The notes under the pieces: generated by a model
Databases searched by the model: none
What the model was told of the DNA's origin: nothing
Seen by the model: only the letters and a program-made list of their open reading frames with translations
Position numbers and translations under genes: made by a program
Part shown: positions 24,128 to 33,749 of the stretch, one piece after another
Layout: every line of letters begins with the position of its first letter
Position numbering within the stretch: position 1 is the first letter of the stretch
NCBI RefSeq assembly: GCF_000149955.1
Contig: NC_030989.1
Span: 4,476,402-4,540,401, forward strand
Direction of reading: 5' to 3'
From: Fusarium oxysporum f. sp. lycopersici 4287
Lineage: Eukaryota; Ascomycota; Sordariomycetes; Hypocreales; Nectriaceae
DNA: 64,000 bases

Positions 24128-25531
24128 TTAAAATCTGCCCTGTTAGCTGTGTTTGTCAATCAGAATGGGAGTCCTCACCTTATTTCATATGATCCTGCTC
24201 TCGTCATGTACCGCACCCACTTGACGCTCGAATAATTACTCTTCTCAAACACCTTAAGGTATCGCACCAACAGTCCCGAACTCGTAAACATGAGCAAGCT
24301 AAAGTTCATGCTCAGCGGTGGTCGACTCCACGCCCGCTGGTTCGTCATGCTTGTCAAGATAGCCTCGGCGCTGAGGACGTACTCGCTCTGACCGGTGAAA
24401 CGACCGATCTTCCACACGATGTTGTTCTCGCTAGGCTCGTACTTGGCTTTGCCCTGCGTGCAGCGTTCGGTGATCTTTGCAGTGTTGAGCGGCGTGGGGA
24501 TCTTGACGACGACATTTGTGGCGAAGAGCTTGGAGCCGAAGTTGGCCTTGACACCGATACTGTATTCCACCTTTGATCGACCGACTTCGTTGACGATGGC
24601 GTGTACTTTGAAGGGAAGGTTGACGTTCTCGGTGGCGCGGTATCGCATGAGCTCGAATTCACCATCGGGAGGAACGAAGCTAATGATACGGTCGGCGTCG
24701 AATTTACCCAGCTTAACGCACTGGTGGAATTGACAATCCTCAAGAGTGACACTACCAGCTGCTGCCTTTGTCGCCTTTGTACCCATCTTATTTCCGCTCG
24801 GGAGGCTCAGCAAGCCATCGTTATCGAGAAGTAGTCGGTCGTTGAGGCCAAATTTGCACTCGGGCGTGCCGGAAAGGTAAGCGCGCATAATAATCTGGCC
24901 CGTTACGTCCGCGCGCAGGACAGCGCCGGTAGCGGACATGAGCAGGTTGACGTCCTCGATCACGTCGACGAAAGCCTCATTCTTACGGTACTTTACATCT
25001 GCCTTGCGCCAGGAGAGGGCTCCGGTGGCTTGCATCGTGATCTTGGAGGTGTTTTCGGACCGGGCCTCGGATTTCACGCCTTCGGTGGTGATGTACATCT
25101 TGAGTGTGTCGGTTTCTGTATTTTGAGGGTATCCAAAGTCGATAATTTCTAGAGAATGTCAGCGCCATTGCAGAGTGATTATAGCAGAACATACCGTCTA
25201 GGAGCTCATATACCAAGACAAAGTTATTCTTGACAGCCTCCTCATCAAACTTGCCAAAGTAACCCTTGCCCAGCTGAATCAGCCTGTAGAGAAACTCAAA
25301 CACAAGAGCGGCATTGGCATTGCTCTTTGTGATAGCGACCAGGTAGATGTTCTCATGCTTGACATGGCTGAACGTTGTGCTTCCGAGGGTGAGGATTGGC
25401 GATCGAACTTGAGCGTTGGAGATGACCTGGATGCGAAAGACGTCTGCGAGGCGAGGACGACAGTCGTTCCGGAAGGCGCGGAAGATAAGGTTCTCGCCCT
25501 TTTGATTGAAGACCAGAACGCCTGACAACAT
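24128..25531 (-). CDS. apm4: AP-2 adaptor complex subunit mu
   Basis: Medium chain of the clathrin adaptor AP-2, which binds cargo sorting signals and PIP2 at the plasma membrane during endocytosis. Exons on the minus strand: 25531-25195, 25148-24179, and a very short last exon 24134-24128. Together they give 437 aa ending SYEIRF. Without the last intron the frame stops at 24175 after SYEIR. The N-terminal longin-like part begins MLSGVLVFNQKGENLIFRAF and includes VFEFLYRLIQLGKGYFG. The mu homology domain follows from about residue 165 (KNEAFVDVIEDVNLLMSATG, CKFGLNDRLLLDNDG, FVPPDGEFELMRYR, ending VKWVRYMTRAGSYEIR). Length is normal for fungal mu2. Confidence 0.93.
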
Positions 25532-25890
25532 GGTCGCGATTTGAGGGTGTTTGGGTTGGTTGATGGAAAGTCAGCTAGAGCGCCGTGGGAAGATAGGAGG
25601 TGCCGTAGTGGGGGATTCTGCCGGGGAGCTTGAAGGCGGTGAGCGAGTCGTGGAGATTACTAAAGCCGCGGTTCATTGAGATGAGTGTCAATTGAACATG
25701 AGGTACAGCGTCGTTTGCTTAACGATATATCTTGTTTATGTCAATTGATTTCATCTTTACTGCGCTGTTTGTCGTGCTGGCACGTGTTTGCTGCGCCGCC
25801 AACCTTCTCATATCACCTTCACCTCTTCCCGTTTGTGACTTAACCTTGACACGATATAATTATCTCCATCTCTTAATAAAAGTAATCAAA
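25532..25890. promoter_or_regulatory. bidirectional promoter region, AP-2 mu and PLD-type gene
   Basis: The two genes diverge from this roughly 360-base region. It includes an in-frame ATG at 25732 upstream of the PLD gene, not thought to be the real start. No specific site assigned. Confidence 0.5.
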
Positions 25891-27327
25891 ATGGCGGAAG
25901 TGAAAGAGTTCCCCCAATCGTTTGTCCGGCCATGGAAAGAGCTACTCCAATCGCGACGCGACGAGCAACAAGATGACTTTCCCAGTTACTACGTCAATAA
26001 TATCGACTCTCTCATTACCACCAGTTCACCCAAGACATTATACGTTGGAACAGGCTACTCTATATACACGCGCGCTCTTCTACCGGCGATCTTGAGCGCC
26101 AAACACTCCGTTCAATTGATCACCTGTTACTGGGCTGCTTCGCCCTCACTGGACGCTATTCGCGACACATTCGAGAAGCTTGCGGCGGCGCGTATTGAAG
26201 CCAACGTCAAGAAGCCTCTGCGGATTACAATAGGCTTCTCATCATTTGGATTATTTCAGAAACTATTCCACCCTGCATCTCGAGAAGGATATGTCTATGA
26301 GCCGTCGAAATGGTCTAAGCTGGGCCTCCCCAACCAGCAATTGCTACAGAATGCCAATATCGACCTTACTGTCAAGAGCATCTTCTTCACGCCACTAAGC
26401 GTTATGCACCCCAAGTTTGTGATCGTCGACGGAAAGAGGGCCTGGGTCCCAAGCTGTAACGTCAGCTGGGAGCGATGGTTTGAAGGTTGCGTTGAGGTCG
26501 AGGGTGCTATTGTCGATCGTCTCTTGGCCTTTTATGACCGCGTCTGGGGTCATGATGATGAACCTCAACGACGACCTGGCTTCCAAGAAGATGTGCAGGT
26601 TGATCAAAGAGCGCCAAATCAACTACAGGTCAACAGTGAAGTGTCGGCAACGCAATCCATCGACTTCCCTGCCAACGGCCCAGTTCCGACCATCTTTCTC
26701 CCTTCGCCGCATCATCGGAACCCTCGGTTTTCCTTCTTCCCATTTCTGTCGCAGACAGATCCGCCAATGACGCCTCTGAACGCAGCGCTTCTTACCCTGT
26801 TCAACAACGCACAGCGACGAATCACCATCCTCACTCCTAACGTCACTTCTTGGCCTGTTGTGGAGAGTCTGTTGGATGCGCTCGCACGTGGAGTCGATGT
26901 TCAGATCAGAACTAGCAAGGGTATGATGCTTATCGAGCAGCTAGTCACGGCTGGCACAACGACATCCTGGTGTTTGCGCAAGTTTATCCAGAGATACAAT
27001 GCTCTTAGCAATCAGCCCCGATCATCGGATCCTGAAGCGCAATCGCCTGCGCCCGGCAAGCTGGAGATCTTCTACTACAAGCAACTCGACGCGAGACGCG
27101 ACCAAGAAGACGAACCCGTCGTTAGTCATTTCAAGATGACTCTCGTTGACGACGAGTATCTAGTGCTGGGCTCAGGCAATATGGACAGGGCAAGTTGGTG
27201 GACGAGTCAGGAAATCGGATTACTATTCTATGTCCCAGGCTTTCAAGGTCAACACCTCTGGAACGATGTTCTCGAGAAGCGCGCAGAAGTCTTGTTTCAA
27301 TCTGACCACCCTAAGCGATTGATCTGA
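25891..27327 (+). CDS. phospholipase D-fold protein with two HKD-like motifs
   Basis: 478 aa from ATG 25891 (AAAATGGCGG). The open frame extends upstream to 25732, but that part is AT-rich and includes probable 5' leader. Two half-sites of the PLD superfamily are visible. The first is HPKFVIVDG at about residue 173 followed by CNVSWERWFEG. The second is HFKMTLVDDEYLVLGSGNMD at about residue 413 followed by SWWTSQEIGL. Both keep H-x-K-x4-D, so catalysis is plausible. The superfamily includes phospholipases, cardiolipin synthases and nucleases. No signal peptide. A cytosolic phosphodiesterase acting on lipid or other phosphodiesters is the most that can be said. Confidence 0.82.
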   Translation: MAEVKEFPQSFVRPWKELLQSRRDEQQDDFPSYYVNNIDSLITTSSPKTLYVGTGYSIYTRALLPAILSAKHSVQLITCYWAASPSLDAIRDTFEKLAAARIEANVKKPLRITIGFSSFGLFQKLFHPASREGYVYEPSKWSKLGLPNQQLLQNANIDLTVKSIFFTPLSVMHPKFVIVDGKRAWVPSCNVSWERWFEGCVEVEGAIVDRLLAFYDRVWGHDDEPQRRPGFQEDVQVDQRAPNQLQVNSEVSATQSIDFPANGPVPTIFLPSPHHRNPRFSFFPFLSQTDPPMTPLNAALLTLFNNAQRRITILTPNVTSWPVVESLLDALARGVDVQIRTSKGMMLIEQLVTAGTTTSWCLRKFIQRYNALSNQPRSSDPEAQSPAPGKLEIFYYKQLDARRDQEDEPVVSHFKMTLVDDEYLVLGSGNMDRASWWTSQEIGLLFYVPGFQGQHLWNDVLEKRAEVLFQSDHPKRLI

Positions 27328-27349
27328 TCGCCCCCAACGATTAATTCGA

Positions 27350-28018
27350 TTACAGCTCAGCCGCCTTGATCTTCTCCCAAACGCTCACAAATGTCGACGG
27401 ATCGTTGGCGCCATGGAGTCGGAACCGGTCCTGAAGAACAAAGTCAGGCACACCACTGACACCACTGTATCGCGCCTCGCCCGCAAGCTTGTCAACCTCT
27501 GGGCCACCCTCGTCGCTCTCGACAATGGCCTTCTGGAACTCATCCTCGGGGATTCCCGCCTCGACAGCCACGTTTCTCAACGTATCGTAGCTGGTAATGT
27601 CGTCGTTCTTCTCGAAGTACGCAGCGAAAAGCCCATCGAGCGCCTTGCTCTCGGCATCCTGGCCGTGCTTCTTGGCAAGCTGGACCAGTCGGTGCGAATC
27701 TCTCGAGTTTCCTGTCTGTCCACCGAACTTGAAGTCGATCCCCAGGGACTCTCCGACACCCTTCAAATGCTGTTGCATCTTAACCACGCGGTCTCTTCCG
27801 AATTTCTCGAGGTAGAACTTTTCCTTGGAGATGCTCGATGCAGGACCCCGGGCCCAATCCGGCGCTAGCTGGAAAGGCTTGTAGCTAATGTCGAAAGTGT
27901 CGTTTGAGTCGGGGTACTTCTGCTCCCAAAGGCGCTGCGCAGCCTGGAGCTGTCTGCGACCGACATAGCACCAAGGGCAGACGGTGTCGGAAGTCACTGT
28001 GACTTTGAACTTTGTCAT
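27350..28018 (-). CDS. DsbA/FrnE-family thioredoxin-like oxidoreductase
   Basis: 222 aa from ATG 28018 (MTKFKVTVTSDTVCPWCYVG); an in-frame ATG 60 bases upstream is less likely. The CPWC motif follows the first strand, as in FrnE/DsbA-like proteins. Then come a helical insertion (SISKEKFYLEKFGRDRVVKM) and the late SGVPDFVLQDRFRLHGA segment, in which V-P is the cis-Pro motif of the thioredoxin fold. Cytosolic, since no signal peptide is seen. The family includes polyketide-associated isomerases and stress-related disulfide oxidoreductases; substrate unknown. It converges on the PLD-type gene with only about 20 bases between the coding ends. Confidence 0.85.
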   Translation of the reverse strand: MTKFKVTVTSDTVCPWCYVGRRQLQAAQRLWEQKYPDSNDTFDISYKPFQLAPDWARGPASSISKEKFYLEKFGRDRVVKMQQHLKGVGESLGIDFKFGGQTGNSRDSHRLVQLAKKHGQDAESKALDGLFAAYFEKNDDITSYDTLRNVAVEAGIPEDEFQKAIVESDEGGPEVDKLAGEARYSGVSGVPDFVLQDRFRLHGANDPSTFVSVWEKIKAAEL

Positions 28019-28820
28019 ATTGATGGCGTATAAGATGATATGTGATGAGTGGGACTGTATAGGGAATGGTTCGGGCAACCCTCTCGACTTATAAGTGAAG
28101 CTATTTGCTCGCTGTACGACGCGATCACATCAGCCGCTCACGTAATCACATCGGCGCCGGCGGAAAGTTGAAACCCGCTTTTCTCGGAGTTGGTGGGATA
28201 CCGAGGCCGGATTGTGGATCCTTGGTTACACGGATTGAGATTTTCTGTTTCTATTACAAAGAACTGTGATACGTGCTTTGAAATGCGTTCGGAGATTGGA
28301 AATGAAGAGATTGCGAAGGATTTTCGTTGTGCTACGAACCTCGGCTCGGTCCTTCGCTGCTCCGTCGAAAGACATGACCGTGGCGATGAAGTGTTTGACG
28401 GCCTTTCAAGAGCTCACTGTAGGGCTATATAAGGATGACGCCAGTCTGTAGGGCTGAACTAAGGAGCTAGATGGACGATCTGATGCAGGGAGGGCACCCC
28501 CAGGTTAGCCCAGTTTGTCTGGGGGCAGTTTGACTAACGACATACGTACGTCGCGGAGGCATGCAGTCTTCGGTGCTATTAATAGAAACAGGCTCAAGTA
28601 GAGGCACTTGCGTCTTGTCTGAATCCACAATAGCATGGGCGGGACATTGTTGATCTCAGTCGTCATGTAGTTGCCGCATGTGTCCGTATATCATGATAGA
28701 TATGTAGAAGTATGATGCTGAAGAGATATGTCAGAATTAAATACATTCGATCACCCCGGATCCATCATTATTAACACCACCTGACCAACACATCAAAGTT
28801 CTTCAGACATTGCCTGAAAC
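28019..28820. other. intergenic region
   Basis: Promoter of the DsbA-like gene and 3' region of the peptidase gene. ORFs at 28190-28451 are not recognisable. Nothing else seen. Confidence 0.5.
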
Positions 28821-30338
28821 TCAAGTCCTGTAGACTGTACCATCTCTAGGCAGCTTTCCAGTGGCCAAATACCTATCCATAACCTTACTAGTATCGCCTC
28901 CAAGGTAGTGACTCGTGTGTCCGGCTCCATTCCTCGTAATGCTCACTCTATGCGTCAACTGCTCTCTCACCCCCTCAGCCCCGGTAAGACTCGTCTCGGG
29001 ATCATACACCGAAGCCGCAATCAAAATAGTAGGAGCGTCCTTAATACCATCTGCCAAAGGCCCCTGCGGATTCGTCAACGGTGCAGGCCAGCCGATACAT
29101 GTACTCTCATAGTAATACGTCTGCGAGACGCCTCTTGTTCTGGGAGCAAACGTAACAGCGTTGATGAGCTTCTGGCGCAAGTCCACTGAAGTCTTGGACT
29201 TGTGTAACCAATCTTGACATCCGATAGCAAGGTAGCTGTATGGAGAACCACTGGGGTCATTGACGACTTTGCCACTGGGAGTTGAAGTTGACAGCGCAGT
29301 AGCATTGCCCTTGCTAGCTTGAAGAATAGCATCTCCAAGAGCAGCCCACGTAGATCCAGAGCCAAAGTCCAGATCAACAAAGGTAAGAAACTCTTGTGCA
29401 TTGTATCGAATTTCTTCACCGGTCACGTCAGAGCGACATGTCCCGTTGCAGTCCGGTGCTGGAATGGCTTTGGAATCAGCGCGAGCGAGAGTTTCATCCC
29501 AGATGCGGCTGGCATTCTTCCCGTGAAGCGCGCATGTCGAGTTCTTATCACACCATTTGAAGAATTGGTCGAGGACAGTCTCGTAGGCGGTTGCTTCTGC
29601 GAGGAGGGTTGCTATCTCGGACTGGGAGTGATCCACGTTTGCGTCGAGGGCCATACGGCCAACGGATTTGGGGAATAGAGATGCATATGTTGCACCGAGT
29701 AAAGTACCGTATGAGAGACCGAGGTAGTTGAATTTTTCAACACCAAGAGCTTTGCGCACGACTTCATGGTCCTTCGCAACATGGACAGAGTCGAGATGGT
29801 TGATAAGAGGACCTGTAAGCTTGGCACAGCTCTCACCAACGCTTCGACTGTAGTTGAACAAAGCATCGTACTCTTCATCCGTAGTAACGAAAGTCTTGAC
29901 CCTCTTGTTGAAGACTTTGGGATCGCATTGCACAGGACTGCTTACACCAACACCGCGGGGGTCAAGACCGATGATATCGTATACATCACGAAGTTCATCC
30001 GAGAAAGAAATCGCCGAGACGTATGGTGATCCAGCGACGGTGATAGCTCCAGATGCACCAGGTCCACCGGTATTGAAGAATAAAACACCATGTTTCTCGC
30101 CTTTGCCTGTATGGTTCAAGCGCGTGAAAACCAGCTCAACTGTATCGTCTCCCTTGGCAGACGTAGAATTCCCGCTCTGATACGCAAGAGGGACATTGAT
30201 CTTTCCACAATCAACACCAGGTGGAATCAAAGAAGGACATTCTCCCCAGCTTATCTTCGGGGCTGAAGATTTCGTCGCCGCAGCGTTAACAAACTGCAGC
30301 AGTACAAAAAGGACAAGAGACTTTAAAAACGCCATCAT
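28821..30338 (-). CDS. secreted alpha/beta-hydrolase, tripeptidyl aminopeptidase (TAP) type
   Basis: About 505 aa, single exon. Start taken at ATG 30338 or the adjacent 30335 (MMAFLKSLVLFVLLQFVNAA), a clear signal peptide; the ATG at 30407 would put 23 residues in front of it. Family marks: FNTGGPGASG oxyanion region, IIGLDPRGVGVSSPVQC, the nucleophile elbow GLSYGTLLGATYA, an acid at ILIAASVYDPETS, and the histidine in GAGHTSHYLGG. The C-terminal part matches the TAP-like domain. Several N-x-S/T sites fit a secreted glycoprotein. Such enzymes release N-terminal peptides in the extracellular space; some relatives hydrolyse esters instead. Confidence 0.88.
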   Translation of the reverse strand: MMAFLKSLVLFVLLQFVNAAATKSSAPKISWGECPSLIPPGVDCGKINVPLAYQSGNSTSAKGDDTVELVFTRLNHTGKGEKHGVLFFNTGGPGASGAITVAGSPYVSAISFSDELRDVYDIIGLDPRGVGVSSPVQCDPKVFNKRVKTFVTTDEEYDALFNYSRSVGESCAKLTGPLINHLDSVHVAKDHEVVRKALGVEKFNYLGLSYGTLLGATYASLFPKSVGRMALDANVDHSQSEIATLLAEATAYETVLDQFFKWCDKNSTCALHGKNASRIWDETLARADSKAIPAPDCNGTCRSDVTGEEIRYNAQEFLTFVDLDFGSGSTWAALGDAILQASKGNATALSTSTPSGKVVNDPSGSPYSYLAIGCQDWLHKSKTSVDLRQKLINAVTFAPRTRGVSQTYYYESTCIGWPAPLTNPQGPLADGIKDAPTILIAASVYDPETSLTGAEGVREQLTHRVSITRNGAGHTSHYLGGDTSKVMDRYLATGKLPRDGTVYRT

Positions 30339-31798
30339 AAGCAATTGAGCAAAAACGATTTGGTCCGAGAAGAAGAGGTCATGGTGAGTTGTTATATGTC
30401 CCCTCAATGAGGCTGCATCGTGCTGACTCCCGAAAGTTAATTGGAGCCGTGTGTTCCGTGGACGGGAGACGAATGGACTACCTAGTGCTGACTGCTACCA
30501 CAGACGTCATTGATGTGCAGAAATGGAACTATTGACCCGGATGGCCGGATTCGCATTCGTTTTGATAGGCCTGGACGTATTTGTTTACGAGGGATTGGCT
30601 TTGGCGCGGTTGAAGGTGGGGATGATGATGAGGAGGTTGGGGTTGCGCTTAGTATAGACGCGGTCATTCAATAGTCTAGTATAAGTTGTTTTTAGTGTAG
30701 TCTAGTATATAACTGACTCTTTCTTAGAGACTGGTTATCTCGTATTCTTCAATCGTATTGATTGATACGTTAATCTCTATGTTCCTAGATAGATTCTTTT
30801 GTCTTACAGCTTTAATTGAGAGAGCAAATTATGTACCCTTAGTTTGGCGCCATTATTGCTACGACTAGAGATACGTCATAGTGGATTAATATTATTGATC
30901 TGTCTAATGCGAACAGTGACGCTGGTAATGGGGTCTTCCTTGTGCTCAACTGACAATGATTTTCGTGAGTCTGTTCTGTGTCTTGTGATCTTGCAAAGTG
31001 AACATCGTTTGTGATGAACTGTCTCGTTCATCGGCCAGGTTACAATCACGGCTCTCCTGGTAGCCAGGTAAATAGTAACGTGCACTTGTTCTCCATTCAT
31101 GGGTTGTACCGCTGAGAATTCATGGGCTTCATGGGCTTCATGGGCTTCATTGGACGATGGTATCAAACAGGCTGAATCAAGAAAATGCAAGCTGCTCCAG
31201 TAACAAATGAAACCCAATTCTGTTAATATGAGGCCAGGGGCATACCTTACAACCTGAAGTGGCAGTATGTATGCCATTCACTGACAGAATGCTGGGTTCC
31301 AAGCTGGTAAGCTGTAGTTCCAAGGGGTGAAACTTGTTGCAGTCGTAACTCCATGTATGATGGGTTCATGCTTTACTCGACGCTTCTACGATTGAGATTG
31401 ACTATCCGAGAAGCATTTGGAACGAATTTTCGAAGCATTGGTGATGCATGTGTTCTCCTTAGCATCTGGTTTGTCTCATCAACCACCGCGCCCAGGTTAA
31501 GGGGTATCAGGGACCGACTCGAAGATCAGAGCCACGACAACGCAACTTTGCAATCAGGGGTTCCAAAATCAGATTGACCATACCTCAAGCCATTTGAAAT
31601 CACCTTTTTCAATTGCATAAGAGCAAAAAAAGGGGAGCCTGTGCTTGCGGCTGCGCCCCTTTCTGAAGCCATATACAGCCAAAAAAGGTTCGCAAAGCAC
31701 TGGGCATGCCTACTAATCCCCCCCGAACGCTGAGCGAACGGGGTTTACCCCCGAGTGGTCCCAGGGGACAATTACCGGGTCTGCAACTCCCACCCAGA
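30339..31798. other. intergenic region with a 9-bp tandem repeat
   Basis: No supported gene. Contains three copies of a CATGGGCTT nonamer at 31121-31147. On the minus strand downstream of the tRNA-like element, T-runs at about 31682-31687 and 31625-31631 could end a polymerase III transcript. Confidence 0.5.
31121..31147. repeat. 9-bp tandem repeat, three copies
   Basis: Three adjacent copies of CATGGGCTT followed by a partial copy. Simple repeat. Confidence 0.85.
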
Positions 31799-31890
31799 CA
31801 GAGCGGACCGGAGTCGAACCGGCGGACTTTGGATTCACGTCTGGCGCGCTTCACCAGGCTTTAACCACCCAGCCACCGCTCCGGTAATTG
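31769..31890. repeat. 10-bp inverted repeat flanking the tRNA-like element
   Basis: CAATTACCGG at 31769-31778 and its exact reverse complement CCGGTAATTG at 31881-31890 bracket the tRNA-like element, so the transcript could close in a longer stem. Confidence 0.75.
31799..31882 (-). tRNA. class II tRNA-like element (tRNA or tRNA pseudogene; anticodon not assignable)
   Basis: On the minus strand an 84-nt element has an acceptor stem GGAGCGG/CCGCTCT (7 pairs, the outermost G-U). It has a D-arm with a box-A-like TGGCTGGGTGG and a T-arm GCCGG-TTCGACT-CCGGT carrying a perfect box B (GGTTCGACTCC). The length fits a long-variable-arm tRNA (Ser/Leu type). The anticodon region, however, folds as TGGTG-AAGCG-CGCCA with a five-base loop and no U33, so no anticodon can be named. 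Either it is a pseudogene or tRNA-derived element, or an intron hides the true arm. No T-run follows closely; the first lies near 31687. Confidence 0.5.
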
Positions 31891-32574
31891 TTGAAAACAA
31901 TGTCTGTGTTTTTGGTTTACAAAGGTATGGAAGATCTCATGCTGGGGAAGGTGTTGGAGCGCGCTTTTTTCTGTTGTGGTATCTGCTCCTTCCTGCGTTG
32001 AGAGCTGGGAGAAGGAGCAACAACAGGGGAACGGACGAGAGGGGCGCAGTTGATCGGCCACATGTGGCTTACAAGACCAGCAACACAGTGCTGTTCATTA
32101 CGCGCAATAAAACGCTGCGCGAGTTTTGCCAGATGACAAGGTGAGAAAATAAAAGGGGAGTGAGTTCAGATGTGGTCGAAGAAAAATGGTGCGCTGGATA
32201 TCTCCGGGTTTCACGTGACTCACGTCGTGGGATCGCCAAGCGCGGGCGGAAGACGGCTCTAGCGGGCACTACTCCGACTTCATGTCTCCACTGAAGTGGC
32301 ATGCTTGGTAAGGCAGTGAAGTATGAGGAGTACCGGGCTTCCAGCAAAGAACATTAATTGTTTGTCTGAGCCAAACGATCACCTGTTACTACTCGAAGGT
32401 ACCTAGGTTATTACAAGACCATCACTGCCCCTTCAAGTGTCAGACAGAAATGCGTGTTCAGCAAGTCAGGGCTCGAAGAAAGAATGGAATAGAGAGATGC
32501 GATCGGGGTTCGAATGGAGGGGTCGGGGATAGACCTCATTTGAAATTAGAAGACAGAAAAGTAAAAAAAGAAGA
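31883..32574. other. spacer between the tRNA-like element and the hairpin repeat array
   Basis: No gene supported. Ends in a purine-rich stretch (about 32555-32583) that precedes the first repeat unit. Confidence 0.5.
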
Positions 32575-33490
32575 AGAAAAAAATCATGCGCTGTGACCGC
32601 TAGGCCACAGCAGTGCACGGTGAAGCGTCGCCAGACAACCCTTTACTGCATAACTCAACCTATAGGCCGATTGACTGAGTCGATGGCGTTGTTATAAACG
32701 GAGCGACACGACGGTTCTCGAACTTGAGAACGGTGAAACAGAGTTTCATCCCGAAACATGAGAAAAAAAGACATGTTCACCGTGACCATTCGGCCACGGT
32801 TAGCATGGTGAAGCGTCGCCAGACAACCCTTTACTGCATAACTCGACCTATAGCTGAATTGGTGACACCAAGAATAGCGGAGCCACAGCGATAGTATGGT
32901 TCTCGAACTGAAGAACGATGAAACAAAGTTTCATTTTTAAAAGGTACTGAAGGAAAAAAAAAGACACACGTTCACTGTGACCGTTCGGCCACAGCTAGCA
33001 TGGTGAAGCGTCGCCAGACAAAGACCTTACGGTTTAACTAGAACTATAACACGTAACAAAGAATTTCAAGTCACCGAAACGCCAGAAAATGCCATGGAGT
33101 ACAGCCTCAGAACCCGGACATAATTGCAAAAGAGGATAAAAAGAAATAACATGTTATCCGTGACCCCCTCGGCCACGGAACGCATGATGAACCCTCAGCA
33201 GACATTCGAATTGAAGTTCTGAGCCCTTATATAGCTATTGCAAGTGCCACCACCATACATAGGCCTCAACTTCTACATACAGTAGCCACCGCCATCAACA
33301 GATTCCTGTTTTACCATGGCTATCGCGTGTCAAAAAGAAATCTGAGTATGTATGATGCTGGAGAATGCCATGACATATCGCGTTCGACCCTGAGAGCAAC
33401 TGGAAAAAAAGACAAAAAATATGTTCTGGATGGTTGCCGTGGCCCATTGGGCCACAGCGCGCATGGTGAACCGTCGGCAGACATTAATGC
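32575..33490. repeat. five-unit array of hairpin-bearing repeats, about 185-280 bp spacing
   Basis: Five related units have hairpins at 32591-32610, 32780-32799, 32975-32994, 33158-33178 and 33436-33458 (spacing 189, 195, 183 and about 279). Each core is an A-rich run, a short ATGTTCAC-like lead in most units, hairpin 1 of the form C-[TC]-GTGACC-loop-GGCCAC-[AG]-G, then GCATGGTGAAGCGTCGCCAGAC or a variant that can form a second hairpin. At the second position of hairpin 1 the pair changes between T-A (units 1 and 3) and C-G (units 2 and 4), suggesting selection for RNA structure. Units 1 and 2 share a further 27 or so bases. On the minus strand each core ends in a T-run. Function unknown. Confidence 0.8.
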
Positions 33491-33749
33491 CTTAGATACC
33501 AGACATTATAAAGCTATTGCACCTTATCATAGATGTCAGTGGACAGACAGCCGCCCGTTGGATCGCTGTGTGGAGGACACGGGATGGGATATACTGTCGG
33601 CGAGCTTACAAGACCACATTGCAGAGATGATACAGGGGGAAGCACTTAACAGGGTCGATGCCGAAGAGGCAATACTCATGTTGGATCTTCGCGACTACAT
33701 CCCAAATGCTGCTCAATATGCCCAACCCTCAGTCACTACTCTGAACTAA
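33327..33749 (+). other. open frame of 140 codons overlapping the last repeat unit
   Basis: An ATG-initiated frame crosses repeat unit 5. Its second half looks protein-like (ASLQDHIAEMIQGEALNRVD, MLDLRDYIPNAAQYA), whereas the first half is repeat-derived. Could be an exon or relic of an unknown gene; no family recognised. Low confidence as a gene. Confidence 0.25.

Noticed and set aside
25732..25890. Signal peptide on the PLD-type protein from ATG 25732
   Set aside because: The upstream part resembles AT-rich leader; AAAATGG at 25891 begins the conserved protein.
32575..33490. Known self-cleaving ribozyme or 5S/tRNA array
   Set aside because: No hammerhead core (CTGANGA..GAAA), no HDV-like pairing and no box B at the right spacing could be matched.
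32575..33490. CRISPR-like array
   Set aside because: Units are long, imperfect and in a fungal genome; no regular spacers.
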